Source: an uncultured Ignavibacteriales bacterium (GTDB lineage Bacteria; Bacteroidota; Ignavibacteria; Ignavibacteriales; Melioribacteraceae). Taken from it: DNA of 49,578 bases. A program made the position numbers and the translations under genes. Where the stretch lies: the NCBI GenBank assembly GCA_947311785.1, contig CAMZLW010000068.1, forward strand, positions 1 to 49,578, written 5' to 3'. Shown piece after piece: positions 18,094 through 27,487 of this stretch; within the stretch, counting starts at the first letter, position 1, and every line of letters begins with the position of its first letter. The notes below the pieces were generated by a model. The model was not told the origin of the DNA. It made no database searches and was given only the letters and a program-made list of their open reading frames with translations.

Positions 18094-18200
18094 AAATCAC
18101 ACAATTATTAAAAAATAAGATTACAAAGTTATTAAAATTTTGTATGATTTACTTAATAATAAACTCCCGATGTTAACACATTTGCATTAAAATTAACTTC

Positions 18201-19388
18201 GGTACACTAACAATTTTAGTGGCAAAAAAGTAAATTGGTAGTTTCAAAACTAACTACGAGGTAAGAAATGGACTTAGAAGAATTCATAGGATTTTTTCTA
18301 CCACCAGGAACTTTGGAATTTTTCACAATACAAACAATTGAAGTAGAAGAGGGAGAAGACTTTCCTATTCGAGGTAGAAAAACAACCCTCCTATTTAGAA
18401 GACGAAAGTGGAAAGTAGAAGGCACAGCATGAATAATAATGCGAAAACTTGATATCAGTTCAGAAGGAGTAAAATACTCAAAGGAGTTTTTATTTTTTTT
18501 GAAAAGAGAAATTGAAAGTATATCAAGACCTCATAAAACAGAACCCCAAAAGTTAAGAAGAGCCTATAAAGAAAGCATATCAGAATTTAATGAGTTTTAT
18601 AAAAAGCATGAAAAGATGTTTAAGGAAGAAGCTTTTGTCATTCCAAAAAATATAGGGACAAATATGGGTATAGATGAAACTGGTCTAATAGATGGTGCTC
18701 TCTATACAATACTCTACAACAAAGACGGCAAGGGCAAAAAGGGTTCATTGGCAGCAATAATAAAAGGAACAAAATCCTCAGTAGTTACAAAGGCAATAAG
18801 CCAATATGCATCATTTACTCGTTTAGTAGGAATAAAAGAGATAACAATGGATTTAGGCTCGTCAGATAGTACCTAATGCGATAAGAACTTATAATAGGTT
18901 TCATGTTAAAAGAATAGTAACAGATGCAATGCAACAAGTAAGAATCAACTTACGTTAGGAAGCAATCGAAAGAGAAAATGAGCTAAAAGAGAAAAAAGGT
19001 GATGATGAAGTTTTTAGATTAAAAAGATATTCTAATGGAGACTCAGAGAAACAACTCTTAGCTCGTTCAAGATACTTTTTATATAAAAGGAAATATAACT
19101 GGACAAAGCAACAAACTCAAAGAGCAAAAATACTTTTTGAGGAATTTCCCCCGTTGAAAAAAGCTTATGAACTATATATGGGATTTAAGGATTGTGATTC
19201 AATGAATAGATTAAACGCCGAAAAACATTTGTTAAGTTGGATTAAAAGGGCTAGAAAATCTAAAATAAAGTATATGATAACGGCGGCTAAAACTATTGAG
19301 AGAACTCTTGGTGGATTACTTAACTATCTATACAACAAAGAAACTAATACTGCTGTTGAAAATGAGGCTGTAAAATTGTTGGTGTACC
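18201..19388 (+). mobile_element. Decayed ISAon1-like insertion sequence
   Basis: A 1188-bp element bounded by 17-bp terminal inverted repeats: ggtacactaacaatttt at the left, and the complement of ggtacaccaacaatttt at the right (19372-19388), one mismatch. It holds a broken DDE transposase. There is no convincing target duplication directly at its own two ends. However, the 8 bp before the 17477 remnant (gaaggtct) and the 8 bp after this element (ataggtct) share their last six bases, so the pair may bracket one composite unit. Confidence 0.85.
18268..19371 (+). pseudogene. ISAon1-family-like DDE transposase, inactivated
   Basis: The reading frame starts at ATG 18268 behind gagg and encodes 54 residues ending in the FPIRGRKTTLLFRRRKW segment typical of the ISAon1 N-terminal region, though shorter than usual. 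A TGA at 18430 interrupts it. The same frame resumes from 18439 to 18876 with the first catalytic Asp (GIDETGL), the NKDGKGKKGSL segment and the second Asp (ITMDLGSS). A frameshift near 18870 and a TAG at 18956 follow. Downstream come RFHVKRIV, LLARSRYFLYKRK and a tail that reaches the right terminal repeat before the usual Glu-containing ASAESFN-like segment. At least three lesions make it inactive. Family assignment is from memory of conserved segments. Confidence 0.85.
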
Positions 19389-19461
19389 ATAGGTCTTTTC
19401 TCTTTTTAAATTTGATTCTTTTTTGTATTTTTATTTACGCAAAATTTATTTATTGAGGGAA

Positions 19462-20166
19462 ATGAAAAACTTTTTATTCATACTACTACTTTTACTACTC
19501 TTTTCTTGTCAAAATGATAAGAAAGATATTAGGCATATCAAAAAACAATCTGCTGTTACAAACGATAGTAATCTAACCGAAAACAATAAAGCTATTCCCG
19601 AAAAAGTTGATAGCACAAAAACAACATCCAAACAAACAGAACCTATTAAAAACATACTGCAAGAAGAAGAAAAGAATTCTACTTACAAAATGAAATCAAT
19701 TTCTGAACTTTGGAAACAGTATAAAAGTGCAAAGGCTTTGGCGACAAAATATGTTAAGATGGATAGTTTAGATTCAGTTATTACTTATTTAAATATTGCT
19801 GCCGATGCTGCATACGAATTGAGAAGAGAAGACATTGCAACTTGGCAATTAAACAATATTGGATATCACTCTATTGTAAAATTTAAAAAGCTAACCGATT
19901 ACGATGAGCGAATGCAACAACTAGCTACATTTTCCAATCTAAGAAAAAAAGGTCTTTACACAGTGGAAACAAAATCCGTTTTTAGAGAAAATTATAATAT
20001 TCTAACTCGTGCTGAAGATTTTCTTTATAAAGCTCAATTGTTGGATAGCGAAATGGAAAAATCGGATAGAACAAAGGCAATTGAAAACAACTTAAAATTT
20101 ATTAGTTGGATTGGAGATTATATTTCAAACGGAAGCCATATTACAAGGAAGCGAAGTGCCGAATAA
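19462..20166 (+). CDS. Putative lipoprotein, helical, unknown function
   Basis: 234 residues starting MKNFLFILLLLLLFSCQN: a short basic N-terminus, a leucine-rich core and a lipobox with Cys16, so a lipoprotein exported by Sec and anchored in a membrane. Residues 20-75 are a Lys/Thr/Asn-rich linker. The remainder is helical, with a TPR-like feel (LNIAADAAYELRREDIATWQLNNIGYH), but no repeat could be defined with confidence. The start at 19462 is preferred to the in-frame ATG at 19423 because it gives a clean signal peptide and has gaggga just upstream. Its end overlaps the next gene by 11 bp. No function is assigned. Confidence 0.8.
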   Translation: MKNFLFILLLLLLFSCQNDKKDIRHIKKQSAVTNDSNLTENNKAIPEKVDSTKTTSKQTEPIKNILQEEEKNSTYKMKSISELWKQYKSAKALATKYVKMDSLDSVITYLNIAADAAYELRREDIATWQLNNIGYHSIVKFKKLTDYDERMQQLATFSNLRKKGLYTVETKSVFRENYNILTRAEDFLYKAQLLDSEMEKSDRTKAIENNLKFISWIGDYISNGSHITRKRSAE

Positions 20167-20404
20167 TTCAAATTTCAAATTGGTTTTAATTTTATCGCTT
20201 ATTGCAATTGCAACTTTATTTTTAGTGCAAAATACTCAAGTTGTTAGTATTAATTTTCTTTTGTGGTCATATTCAATTTCTGTTTCACTAGCAATTGTTT
20301 CAATGCTTATTGTTGGAATTCTTGTTGGCTGGTTCTCCAAAAGTTATATTGTTCACAAAAAGAAAAAACTATCTAAAGACGAGGAAGTTGAAATACCAAG
20401 TTAG
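20156..20404 (+). CDS. LapA-domain (DUF1049) membrane protein
   Basis: An 82-residue inner-membrane protein with two hydrophobic segments (about 6-22 and 33-57), the first followed by FLVQNTQVVSINFLLW, the pattern of the lipopolysaccharide-assembly LapA/DUF1049 family. The tail is Lys-rich and cytosolic. In E. coli, LapA works with LapB to tune LPS synthesis; here only the small subunit is seen. The GTG start at 20156 is chosen because caaggaag lies 5 nt upstream and the product then begins at the family's usual point; an ATG at 20111 would overlap the lipoprotein gene by 56 bp. Its stop overlaps the convergent yifB stop by 4 bp. Confidence 0.82.
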   Translation: MPNNSNFKLVLILSLIAIATLFLVQNTQVVSINFLLWSYSISVSLAIVSMLIVGILVGWFSKSYIVHKKKKLSKDEEVEIPS

Positions 20405-21939
20405 TGCATCCATAATTCTCTATCTAAACTTCTGTATTGAATTGCTTCACTAATATGATTAGCCAAAATATTTTCGCTTCCCTCAATATCTGCAATAGTT
20501 CTGCTCACTTTTAATATTCTATCGTAAGCACGTGCCGATAGCCCCAACTTTGTCATAGCCATTTTTAACAATTCCGTTCCAGCACTATCTAATTTGCAAA
20601 ACATTCGTATTTCATTTGTTCCCATATCTGCATTGCTATAAATATTTTGGAATTCTTTAAATCTATTTGTTTGAACTTTACGTGCTTTAACCACACGACT
20701 TCTTATCTCTTCGGAAGTTTCACCAGATTCTGTAGAAGATAAATCTTTGTACTTAACTGCAGGAACTTCAATATGAATATCAATTCTATCTAACATTGGT
20801 CCCGATATTTTTGCCATATATTTTTGAATCATTCCAGTGTTGCATGTGCATTCCTTTGTGGCATCTGTAAAATATCCGCACGGACATGGGTTCATTGCTG
20901 CAACTAACATAAAATTTGCAGGAAACTCTAACGACATTTTTGAACGACTAATAGTTACTTTATAATCCTCCATTGGTTGTCGCATAACCTCCAAAACATT
21001 TTTTTTGAATTCTGGAAACTCATCTAAAAATAATACTCCGTGATGAGCAAACGAAACTTCGCCCGGACGTGGGAACGAACCACCACCAATTAATGCAGCA
21101 TCGGAAACTGTGTGGTGTGGCGAGCGAAAAGGTCGCTCTGTTATTAAAGCAATATCGCTTGATAAAATTCCAGCAATAGAATGGATTTTTGTAGTTTCAA
21201 TTGCTTCTTCAAAACTTAGCGGTGGTAGTATTGATGGAAATCTTTTTGCAAGCATCGATTTTCCCGAGCCTGGAGGTCCAATCATTATAATATTATGACC
21301 ACCAGCCGCAGCAATTTCAAGAGAGCGTTTTACATTCTCTTGTCCTTTAACATCCGAAAAATCGAGATTATATCTGTTTACTTGAGAAAAAATATCTTCG
21401 CGTTTTGATTCTATTGGCTTAAGTTCAATTTCATCATTCAAAAATTGAACTACTTCTTTTAAATTTGAAACTCCAAACACATCAATTCCCTCAACAATGG
21501 AAGCCTCTTTAACAGAATTTATGGGAAGTATAATTTTATTGAAACCAACTTTTTTTGCTTCAACTGCAATTGGCAACGTTCCTTTTATTTTCCTAAGTGA
21601 GCCATCAAGAGAAAGTTCACCAAGAAAAATTGTTTTTTCAATAGCTTCTTTTTTTATTACTCCGTTTGCCGATAAAATTCCTATTGCAATTGGTAAGTCG
21701 AAGGAACTTCCTTCTTTTTTGATATCCGCTGGTGCAAGATTTATTGTTATTTTTTTTAGAGGAAATTCGAACTCGCTGTTTTTAATTGCTGCCGTAACTC
21801 TCTCTTTGCTCTCTCTTACAGCACTATCTGGCAACCCAACTATTACAATGGAGGGTAACTGTTTCTCGAAATGAGTTTCCACTTCTACAATAGTTGCATC
21901 AATACCAAAAGTTGAACTTGAATATATTTTAGAAAACAT
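20401..21939 (-). CDS. yifB: YifB/ComM-family Mg-chelatase-like AAA+ ATPase
   Basis: A 512-residue AAA+ protein related to ComM, the helicase that extends heteroduplex during natural transformation. It has the N-terminal ChlI-like domain (about 20-140), Walker A GPPGSGKS (221-228), Walker B VLFLDE (302-307), a Cys cluster (PCPCGYFTDATKECTC) and the C-terminal Mg-chelatase domain. The family is widespread, also in bacteria not known to be competent. It is monocistronic and convergent with the LapA-like gene, sharing 4 bp at the stops. ATG start; the 260 bp upstream is shared with the divergent T9SS gene and should hold promoters for both. Confidence 0.95.
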   Translation of the reverse strand: MFSKIYSSSTFGIDATIVEVETHFEKQLPSIVIVGLPDSAVRESKERVTAAIKNSEFEFPLKKITINLAPADIKKEGSSFDLPIAIGILSANGVIKKEAIEKTIFLGELSLDGSLRKIKGTLPIAVEAKKVGFNKIILPINSVKEASIVEGIDVFGVSNLKEVVQFLNDEIELKPIESKREDIFSQVNRYNLDFSDVKGQENVKRSLEIAAAGGHNIIMIGPPGSGKSMLAKRFPSILPPLSFEEAIETTKIHSIAGILSSDIALITERPFRSPHHTVSDAALIGGGSFPRPGEVSFAHHGVLFLDEFPEFKKNVLEVMRQPMEDYKVTISRSKMSLEFPANFMLVAAMNPCPCGYFTDATKECTCNTGMIQKYMAKISGPMLDRIDIHIEVPAVKYKDLSSTESGETSEEIRSRVVKARKVQTNRFKEFQNIYSNADMGTNEIRMFCKLDSAGTELLKMAMTKLGLSARAYDRILKVSRTIADIEGSENILANHISEAIQYRSLDRELWMH

Positions 21940-22198
21940 TACGCCCCAATCAAATTATTTGATAAGCGAAAATATCAAATAATAAATAGTTTTCCAACAT
22001 TTGCACTTAAATGTTCAGATTTTTTTTCGATAGTAGGTAGTAATAATTAAATTGAATATTGGAAACACAACATCTTTACAATGCTATATTGTGAATGTGA
22101 CTATTAACACACTTACACAGCTATCACCATATATAAGTAATAATTATTGTAAATTAAATATAAAAATAATAGATTAAATCAAAAAAAAGGAGAATATC

Positions 22199-23131
22199 AT
22201 GAAGAAAATTTTAATACTGCTTTTTTCTTTAGCAATTTTTTCACAATCATTTGCACAGCATAATATTGAGTTTAAATTTAAAATTCGTTTCCAAGCGAGC
22301 CAATATGTTTGGACTTCGATAACTGTTATTGATAGTAGTAGCTTTACAGAAGGCTCCTACTACACAATACCTGAATTTACCATGCCTGAAGCACAAGCAT
22401 ACTTACAACATGCATACAATGCAATTGTTGGTGCAACTTTTGGAATTGATGAAGGGGCAATAAATAATGATATTAGATTGGATATAACTTTAAATGGAAT
22501 TACATTAGATGGACACTATAGAAACCCTGTAAACGACCAAGCACTATTTTTAGTTTTGGATGTTGATGTTTATGACCCCGTAGATTTAGAAGACCCAATA
22601 ACGGAACATTTTTGGTTTAACACTGGGCATGCTATGACTTTTACAATTCCATTGCATGAAGATTTTATCTCTTTTATCACTAGCATTGAACTTACACGGG
22701 CAACATTGGCTTTTGCTTATATTGCTAATGATTTGTTTTCGAGCAATAACATAACCACTACAATTACTGCAAGCGAACTATCTTTTACCGCAGAACACCT
22801 ATCCACTTTTGGTGGTGGAGGTAATGAAATTGTTAGTGTTGAAAATAATAATGATAATGAAATTCCTACTAAATTTACACTTAATCAAAATTATCCAAAC
22901 CCATTTAATCCTACTACAAAGATTAAATATTCATTAGCTAAAACTGGTTTTGTATCAATAAATGTTTATAATGTTCTCGGTTCTAAAGTTGCAACTTTAG
23001 TTTCCGAAAATATGGAGGTAGGTAATCACGAAGTAGAATTTAGTGCTGTAAACTTACCATCTGGAATTTACTTCTATACTTTGGTTAGTAATAACTTGTC
23101 CATCACTAAAAAAATGATGTTAATAAAATAA
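22199..23131 (+). CDS. Secreted protein with type IX secretion sorting domain
   Basis: 310 residues. There is a Sec signal peptide (cleavage likely after SFA, residue 19) and a beta-rich body (about 20-205) without a recognised domain. After an Asn-rich linker comes a type A T9SS C-terminal sorting domain (about 229-310) starting NQNYPNPFNPTTKIKYSL and ending with KKMMLIK. It should cross the outer membrane by T9SS and be released or anchored at the surface. A perfect aaaaaggag lies upstream of the ATG at 22199, and a strong terminator follows at 23137, so it is monocistronic. The function of the body is unknown. Confidence 0.93.
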   Translation: MKKILILLFSLAIFSQSFAQHNIEFKFKIRFQASQYVWTSITVIDSSSFTEGSYYTIPEFTMPEAQAYLQHAYNAIVGATFGIDEGAINNDIRLDITLNGITLDGHYRNPVNDQALFLVLDVDVYDPVDLEDPITEHFWFNTGHAMTFTIPLHEDFISFITSIELTRATLAFAYIANDLFSSNNITTTITASELSFTAEHLSTFGGGGNEIVSVENNNDNEIPTKFTLNQNYPNPFNPTTKIKYSLAKTGFVSINVYNVLGSKVATLVSENMEVGNHEVEFSAVNLPSGIYFYTLVSNNLSITKKMMLIK

Positions 23132-23136
23132 TTTTT

Positions 23137-23166
23137 AACCAAGCAACAATATTTAGTTGCTTGGTT
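23137..23166 (+). terminator. Intrinsic terminator after T9SS cargo gene
   Basis: A perfect 11-bp stem, aaccaagcaac with gttgcttggtt, an 8-nt loop and a following T-rich stretch (tttgttct), 5 bp after the stop codon. The T-tract is broken by a G, so strength is moderate to good. Confidence 0.85.
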
Positions 23167-23219
23167 TGTTCTGCGAATAAAGATATGTTCGTTATAATAA
23201 TAATTTTTAAAGGTGAATT

Positions 23220-25268
23220 ATGAAAAGGAAACTAGTTCCTTTATACACAATTTTTGGTCTGCTTACTATAACTTTTTTTAGTTGCATAGATGTGCCAGAC
23301 CCCAGCGAAATGTACGCTCCAAGTTGGGACGTACCTCTTCACTTTCCTATTACAGACTCTACAATTACTTTAAGTGATATGATTGAAGGAGATACTACAA
23401 TTGTTCCGTCAGATGATCCACAATCGCTTGGACTACTCTATTTTCAAAAAGAAAATATAATAGACCCAATATTTGTAGATACAAATCTTACTCTTAGCGG
23501 ATTTTCATTATCAGAATCGCAAGTAATTGGTCCAATTAAAATTTACGACATTGACCCCATAGAACAAAATATTCTAGTAACAGAGTGGGCACCCTCTATT
23601 GTTCCTGGCGATTCTATGATATTTCCTGAAAGTGAAAGTGATTTAGAAATACCATTCCCTAAGATGAGCTCTTTTAACTATGCCGTACTTGACGAAGGAA
23701 TACTAAAAGTAGTAATTACAAATAATTTGCCTGTGCAACTCAAACTAAAAACTATAAAAATTAAAAATGCTGTTGGTAAAGAAACCATTGCCTCGCACAC
23801 AACACCTCTAACTATAGCTGCTGGAGGTGTAGATTCTCTTTCATTTGATTTGGCTGGTAAAACAATTGAAGACTCTCTTTTCTACGAAGGAACAATATAT
23901 TCTAAAGGTAGCAATGGCGTTAAAATTGAAATACCAAATAATGCTGGAACCAATATTGTTGGAAATTTTAATAATGTTGTTGTTTCGGAAGTTAAAGCAA
24001 TTTTACCTGAGCAAGACCCATTTACAAAAGATGATATTTTTGTATTTGATGATTCAATAAAAGTTGAACAGGCAATTTTCAAAGATGGCTCTTTCTCGCT
24101 TACACTTAGCAATCATTTAGATGTTGATGTAAATATTGAAATTATAATTAACAACCTAAAAAAATCGGATGGTTCTACTTACACCGAAGTTATTTCGTTA
24201 TTACGAAATGAAGGAGAAAAAATAGTTTCGCATGATGACCTATCCAATTGGAAATTAGTAACATTAACACCTGGTGTACCAACAAACGAAATTAGTTACT
24301 CGGCAACTGTAAAATCTATAGTTTCAACAGAGCCAAGCACAATTTCTAAAAATGATAGTGTAAGTTTTACAGCAAGTTTTGGTGATGTTGCACTAAAACA
24401 TATTTCTGGAATTATTACTCCAGTTAAGTTTGCTATTCCAGAAACGGACTTTAATTTTGATATGGGTGAGATACAAGATAAATTAAAATTTGATAAACTT
24501 ATTTGGGGTAATCCTGGAATTATTTTAACTCTTAATTCATCTGCCCAAATGCAAATTGGTCTTAACGGATTACTAAGTGGTTCTAGTAGTTCAGATAATA
24601 ATAGTATGAGTTTCGGCTTAGAGCTATCTGGCAATGGAACATCAACTTTTGATTTAAGAGACTTCGGATTTGTCGATTTTATAAATAGCTTCCAAAATGA
24701 AATACCAAATAGCTTTATTTTTTCTGGCTCTGCCATAGTAAATCCAAATTATATTTCTGGAACTATTGAGGATACCGATTCCGTATCTGGAAAAATTAAT
24801 ATCGAAATACCTTTAGATATTGGCATTGCTGGTGGAACATTTTCCGACACTTTAAAAATAGATTCACTTGGTGTTGCTGATGAAGATATTGAAGCCGTTA
24901 ATTCTATTGCTTTAACAATAGAGTTTTCAAACTCAATTCCTATTGGATTAAAAATGAGTGGATATGTTTTGGATGAAATGGGCAACAAACTATTTCCTTT
25001 TCCACCAAGCTACAATAGTAGTTCCGAACTTGTTTTTGCACCTCCAATAGTTGATGATAACGGTTACGTTACTGAGGCTACAAAATCTGTTCAAACAATT
25101 GAATTACGAAATGACGATGCTAAAACATTCATAAATAATCCAAATCTATTTTTCACTATCAAACTAGATACACCTAGCAAGGATGATATTATTCCTGTTA
25201 AATTCAGAAATACCGATTCAATCTACTATAAAATTTATGGTAAAGTAAACTATAGGGTTAACAATTAA
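23220..25268 (+). CDS. Large putative outer-membrane lipoprotein
   Basis: 682 residues with a lipoprotein signal ending ITFFSC (Cys22). The mature start reads DVPDPSEMYAPSWDVPLHFPIT, followed by a long beta-rich region with several similar stretches of the style V-x-G-N-F-N-N / D-x-S-F-T-A-S-F-G, suggesting stacked immunoglobulin-like or beta-sandwich modules. There is no T9SS sorting domain, so it is probably held by its lipid. aaaggtga is placed well before the ATG. The outer-membrane barrel gene starts 13 bp after its stop, so the pair probably makes a barrel-lipoprotein complex. No named family recognised. Confidence 0.85.
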   Translation: MKRKLVPLYTIFGLLTITFFSCIDVPDPSEMYAPSWDVPLHFPITDSTITLSDMIEGDTTIVPSDDPQSLGLLYFQKENIIDPIFVDTNLTLSGFSLSESQVIGPIKIYDIDPIEQNILVTEWAPSIVPGDSMIFPESESDLEIPFPKMSSFNYAVLDEGILKVVITNNLPVQLKLKTIKIKNAVGKETIASHTTPLTIAAGGVDSLSFDLAGKTIEDSLFYEGTIYSKGSNGVKIEIPNNAGTNIVGNFNNVVVSEVKAILPEQDPFTKDDIFVFDDSIKVEQAIFKDGSFSLTLSNHLDVDVNIEIIINNLKKSDGSTYTEVISLLRNEGEKIVSHDDLSNWKLVTLTPGVPTNEISYSATVKSIVSTEPSTISKNDSVSFTASFGDVALKHISGIITPVKFAIPETDFNFDMGEIQDKLKFDKLIWGNPGIILTLNSSAQMQIGLNGLLSGSSSSDNNSMSFGLELSGNGTSTFDLRDFGFVDFINSFQNEIPNSFIFSGSAIVNPNYISGTIEDTDSVSGKINIEIPLDIGIAGGTFSDTLKIDSLGVADEDIEAVNSIALTIEFSNSIPIGLKMSGYVLDEMGNKLFPFPPSYNSSSELVFAPPIVDDNGYVTEATKSVQTIELRNDDAKTFINNPNLFFTIKLDTPSKDDIIPVKFRNTDSIYYKIYGKVNYRVNN

Positions 25269-25281
25269 ATAGAGTATATAA

Positions 25282-26712
25282 ATGAATTATAGAAAATATA
25301 TTTTAACAATAATTTTATCTTCAAGTATAATTTTTGCACAAAATGGTGGAACTATTAGCTTCCCCGATGCCCGAACTGTGGCAATGGGTAGCCAAACCGC
25401 TGTTACTTCAACTGGTGTTTATTCCATTTTAGGAAATCCAGCTAATTTAGCAATGCAAGGCACAACTATCGAAATTTCTACAATCCTTCCACTTCCAAGC
25501 ATAAATGCCGTTACTGGTAACGACTTTATGTCGTTTAACGAACTAGATTATTATTTTGGCGGAGTTGATGACGGCAATGGAAATACTATAGGAAGATATT
25601 TAAACGAAACGGAAAAAGAAACTTTGCTTTCACAGTTTGATAATGAAAATATAATTCAAACAAGTACTGCAATTAATCTTTTTTCAATTTCAGTTTCACC
25701 TGGTAAAGAAATTGGAAGTTTTGGATTTTCGATTAATGATATTGTTGGACAAAGAACTGGTGTGCCTAAAGATTTAGTTGACCTACTTCTCTTTGGAAAC
25801 CAATTAGAAAGAACTTACCATTTGAATGACTTTGTACTATCAACCTCTTATCTAAGAGAATACGATTTTTCGTATGCTAGAGATTTCTCGTCTCTATTTA
25901 ATGGCTTTTTCGATTCATTCTCCGCAGGTATTACTCTTAAACTCGTTCATGGATATGCTTATTCTGAAATTGAAACTATTGGAACTACAATAACAACAAT
26001 GAGCGACCACTCCATTTTAATTAAAAATGATTTAAAGGCAAACTTAGCAGTTTCACAAGATTTTGGAATTGAGTGGGATTGGGATAGCAGAAAGAAGATT
26101 TCCAATATTTCTCCATTTTTATCACCCGCAGGAACTGGATTTGGTCTCAACATAGGCTTTGCAGCAAAATTAGATAGTATTTGGACTTTAGGATTAAGCA
26201 TTACAGATATCGGTTCAGTTAATTGGGATACAGAACCAGTGAGCTACGAATCGCATGGCTCGTTCTTAATCACAGATGTTACTGATTCTACTATGTCAGA
26301 CTCACTATCAGCTGCTCTAGAGCCTACTGGAAGCTACTCAGACGGTTTTACTTCCTCATTACCCACAGTTCTTAGGTTGGGTGTAAGTTTTAGATTAGAC
26401 CGTTTTTTAAATGGTAATTTCCCTGGCGAAATGCTTTTAGCTCTTGGTTACAATCAAGGATTTAATAATTCTTTAAACAATACTACAAAGCCTCTTTTCT
26501 CCATTGGGTTTGAGTGGAAACCAATTAGTCAATTTCCAATACGTAGCGGTTTTACGTTTGGTGGATTTGATGGATTTGCTTGGAGTTTAGGAATTGGTTT
26601 AGATGTAGATTTTCTTGAGCTAAATTTTGCAAGTGCAGATGTAATTTCGGCATTGCAAGGTAACGATACACGTGTAGTGCAATTTACAGTTGGTTCACGC
26701 TGGAAGTTTTAG
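25282..26712 (+). CDS. Outer-membrane beta-barrel protein (PorV/DUF5723-like)
   Basis: 476 residues with a signal peptide (cleavage likely after IFA, residue 19). The mature N-terminus, GGTISFPDARTVAMGSQTAV followed by GNPANLA, is the hallmark of FadL/PorV-like barrels of Bacteroidota-type bacteria, where the MG and NPA segments plug the pore. The chain is rich in alternating hydrophobic strands and ends in Trp-Lys-Phe, the C-terminal aromatic expected for insertion by the BAM complex. It sits 13 bp after the lipoprotein gene. DUF5723 is the closest family I can name. Function unknown; a hydrophobic transporter or a T9SS-linked shuttle are options. Confidence 0.85.
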   Translation: MNYRKYILTIILSSSIIFAQNGGTISFPDARTVAMGSQTAVTSTGVYSILGNPANLAMQGTTIEISTILPLPSINAVTGNDFMSFNELDYYFGGVDDGNGNTIGRYLNETEKETLLSQFDNENIIQTSTAINLFSISVSPGKEIGSFGFSINDIVGQRTGVPKDLVDLLLFGNQLERTYHLNDFVLSTSYLREYDFSYARDFSSLFNGFFDSFSAGITLKLVHGYAYSEIETIGTTITTMSDHSILIKNDLKANLAVSQDFGIEWDWDSRKKISNISPFLSPAGTGFGLNIGFAAKLDSIWTLGLSITDIGSVNWDTEPVSYESHGSFLITDVTDSTMSDSLSAALEPTGSYSDGFTSSLPTVLRLGVSFRLDRFLNGNFPGEMLLALGYNQGFNNSLNNTTKPLFSIGFEWKPISQFPIRSGFTFGGFDGFAWSLGIGLDVDFLELNFASADVISALQGNDTRVVQFTVGSRWKF

Positions 26713-26717
26713 AAGGA

Positions 26718-27476
26718 TTAAACAAATTTTATTTCTACCAATTCTTCAATCAGACCGTGGTAATACGGAAGTTTAATTAATTCTTCCAATGCCTCTCTTT
26801 CATTTTCGGTAAAATCGTAATAAAGAGAATTCAAATTATTACTTATAAAATCATGCAGTTTGGTATCAAGTTTTAACTTGGTCAAATAATCTTGAATATT
26901 TTCATTAAGCAACTCAACCGCATTTTGTATCACCTCTTCAAAATTTTGCAAACTCTCTTCACTGTATGAAGCTAAAACAAAATTAACATAAGGTAGATTT
27001 AACAACTCTGCAATATGATCGGAAAAACTAATTCCATTATTTACAATAGGATAAGTATCATTTTCAATTCCAATCATTAAATAATTGTTGCTATCAAAAT
27101 CTATAGGTTTTGAATCTAGTAGCAATTCTGGTTCAATACCATATTGCTCAGGAAAAAGGATTTTACCCAATATTAAATCGTTTGAAGTAATATCACCGCG
27201 TAATAATATTTTATCCAAACTGTTTTGGTCCTGCTTAAAATATAGATAGGAATTTGAAAGCACACCATCAAACGAAATTGCAAAATTTTGAGAGACAAAA
27301 ATTTCTGGATGCCGTAACAAATCGAGCGAAGGAATTATTCCTATCGAGTCTTTGTTATTCTCAAGTTCTTTTACAATAAGAGAAGAATCCATAATTGTAA
27401 GCTTTTCCTTTTCACCATCGGGCAACGCCAAAGCAAAAAGTGTAGAAAATATATTTTGAGGAATTATAATATTCAT
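26718..27476 (-). CDS. MqnA/MqnD-like periplasmic-binding-fold protein
   Basis: 252 residues without a signal peptide. The segments IGIIPSLDLLRHPEI, NFAISFDGVLSNSYLYFK and LGKILFPEQYGIEPEL, then a conserved NYLMIGIEND and an LPYVNFVLASY region, follow the order of the MqnA family (chorismate dehydratase of the futalosine menaquinone route). The family's N-terminal substrate motif is divergent here, and no other menaquinone gene is nearby. It may therefore be a true MqnA, an unusual paralogue or a binding protein of the same fold. It lies just past the terminator of the ffh-rplS operon and may depend on readthrough or its own promoter. Confidence 0.65.
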   Translation of the reverse strand: MNIIIPQNIFSTLFALALPDGEKEKLTIMDSSLIVKELENNKDSIGIIPSLDLLRHPEIFVSQNFAISFDGVLSNSYLYFKQDQNSLDKILLRGDITSNDLILGKILFPEQYGIEPELLLDSKPIDFDSNNYLMIGIENDTYPIVNNGISFSDHIAELLNLPYVNFVLASYSEESLQNFEEVIQNAVELLNENIQDYLTKLKLDTKLHDFISNNLNSLYYDFTENEREALEELIKLPYYHGLIEELVEIKFV

Positions 27477-27487
27477 TTACTTTCAAG

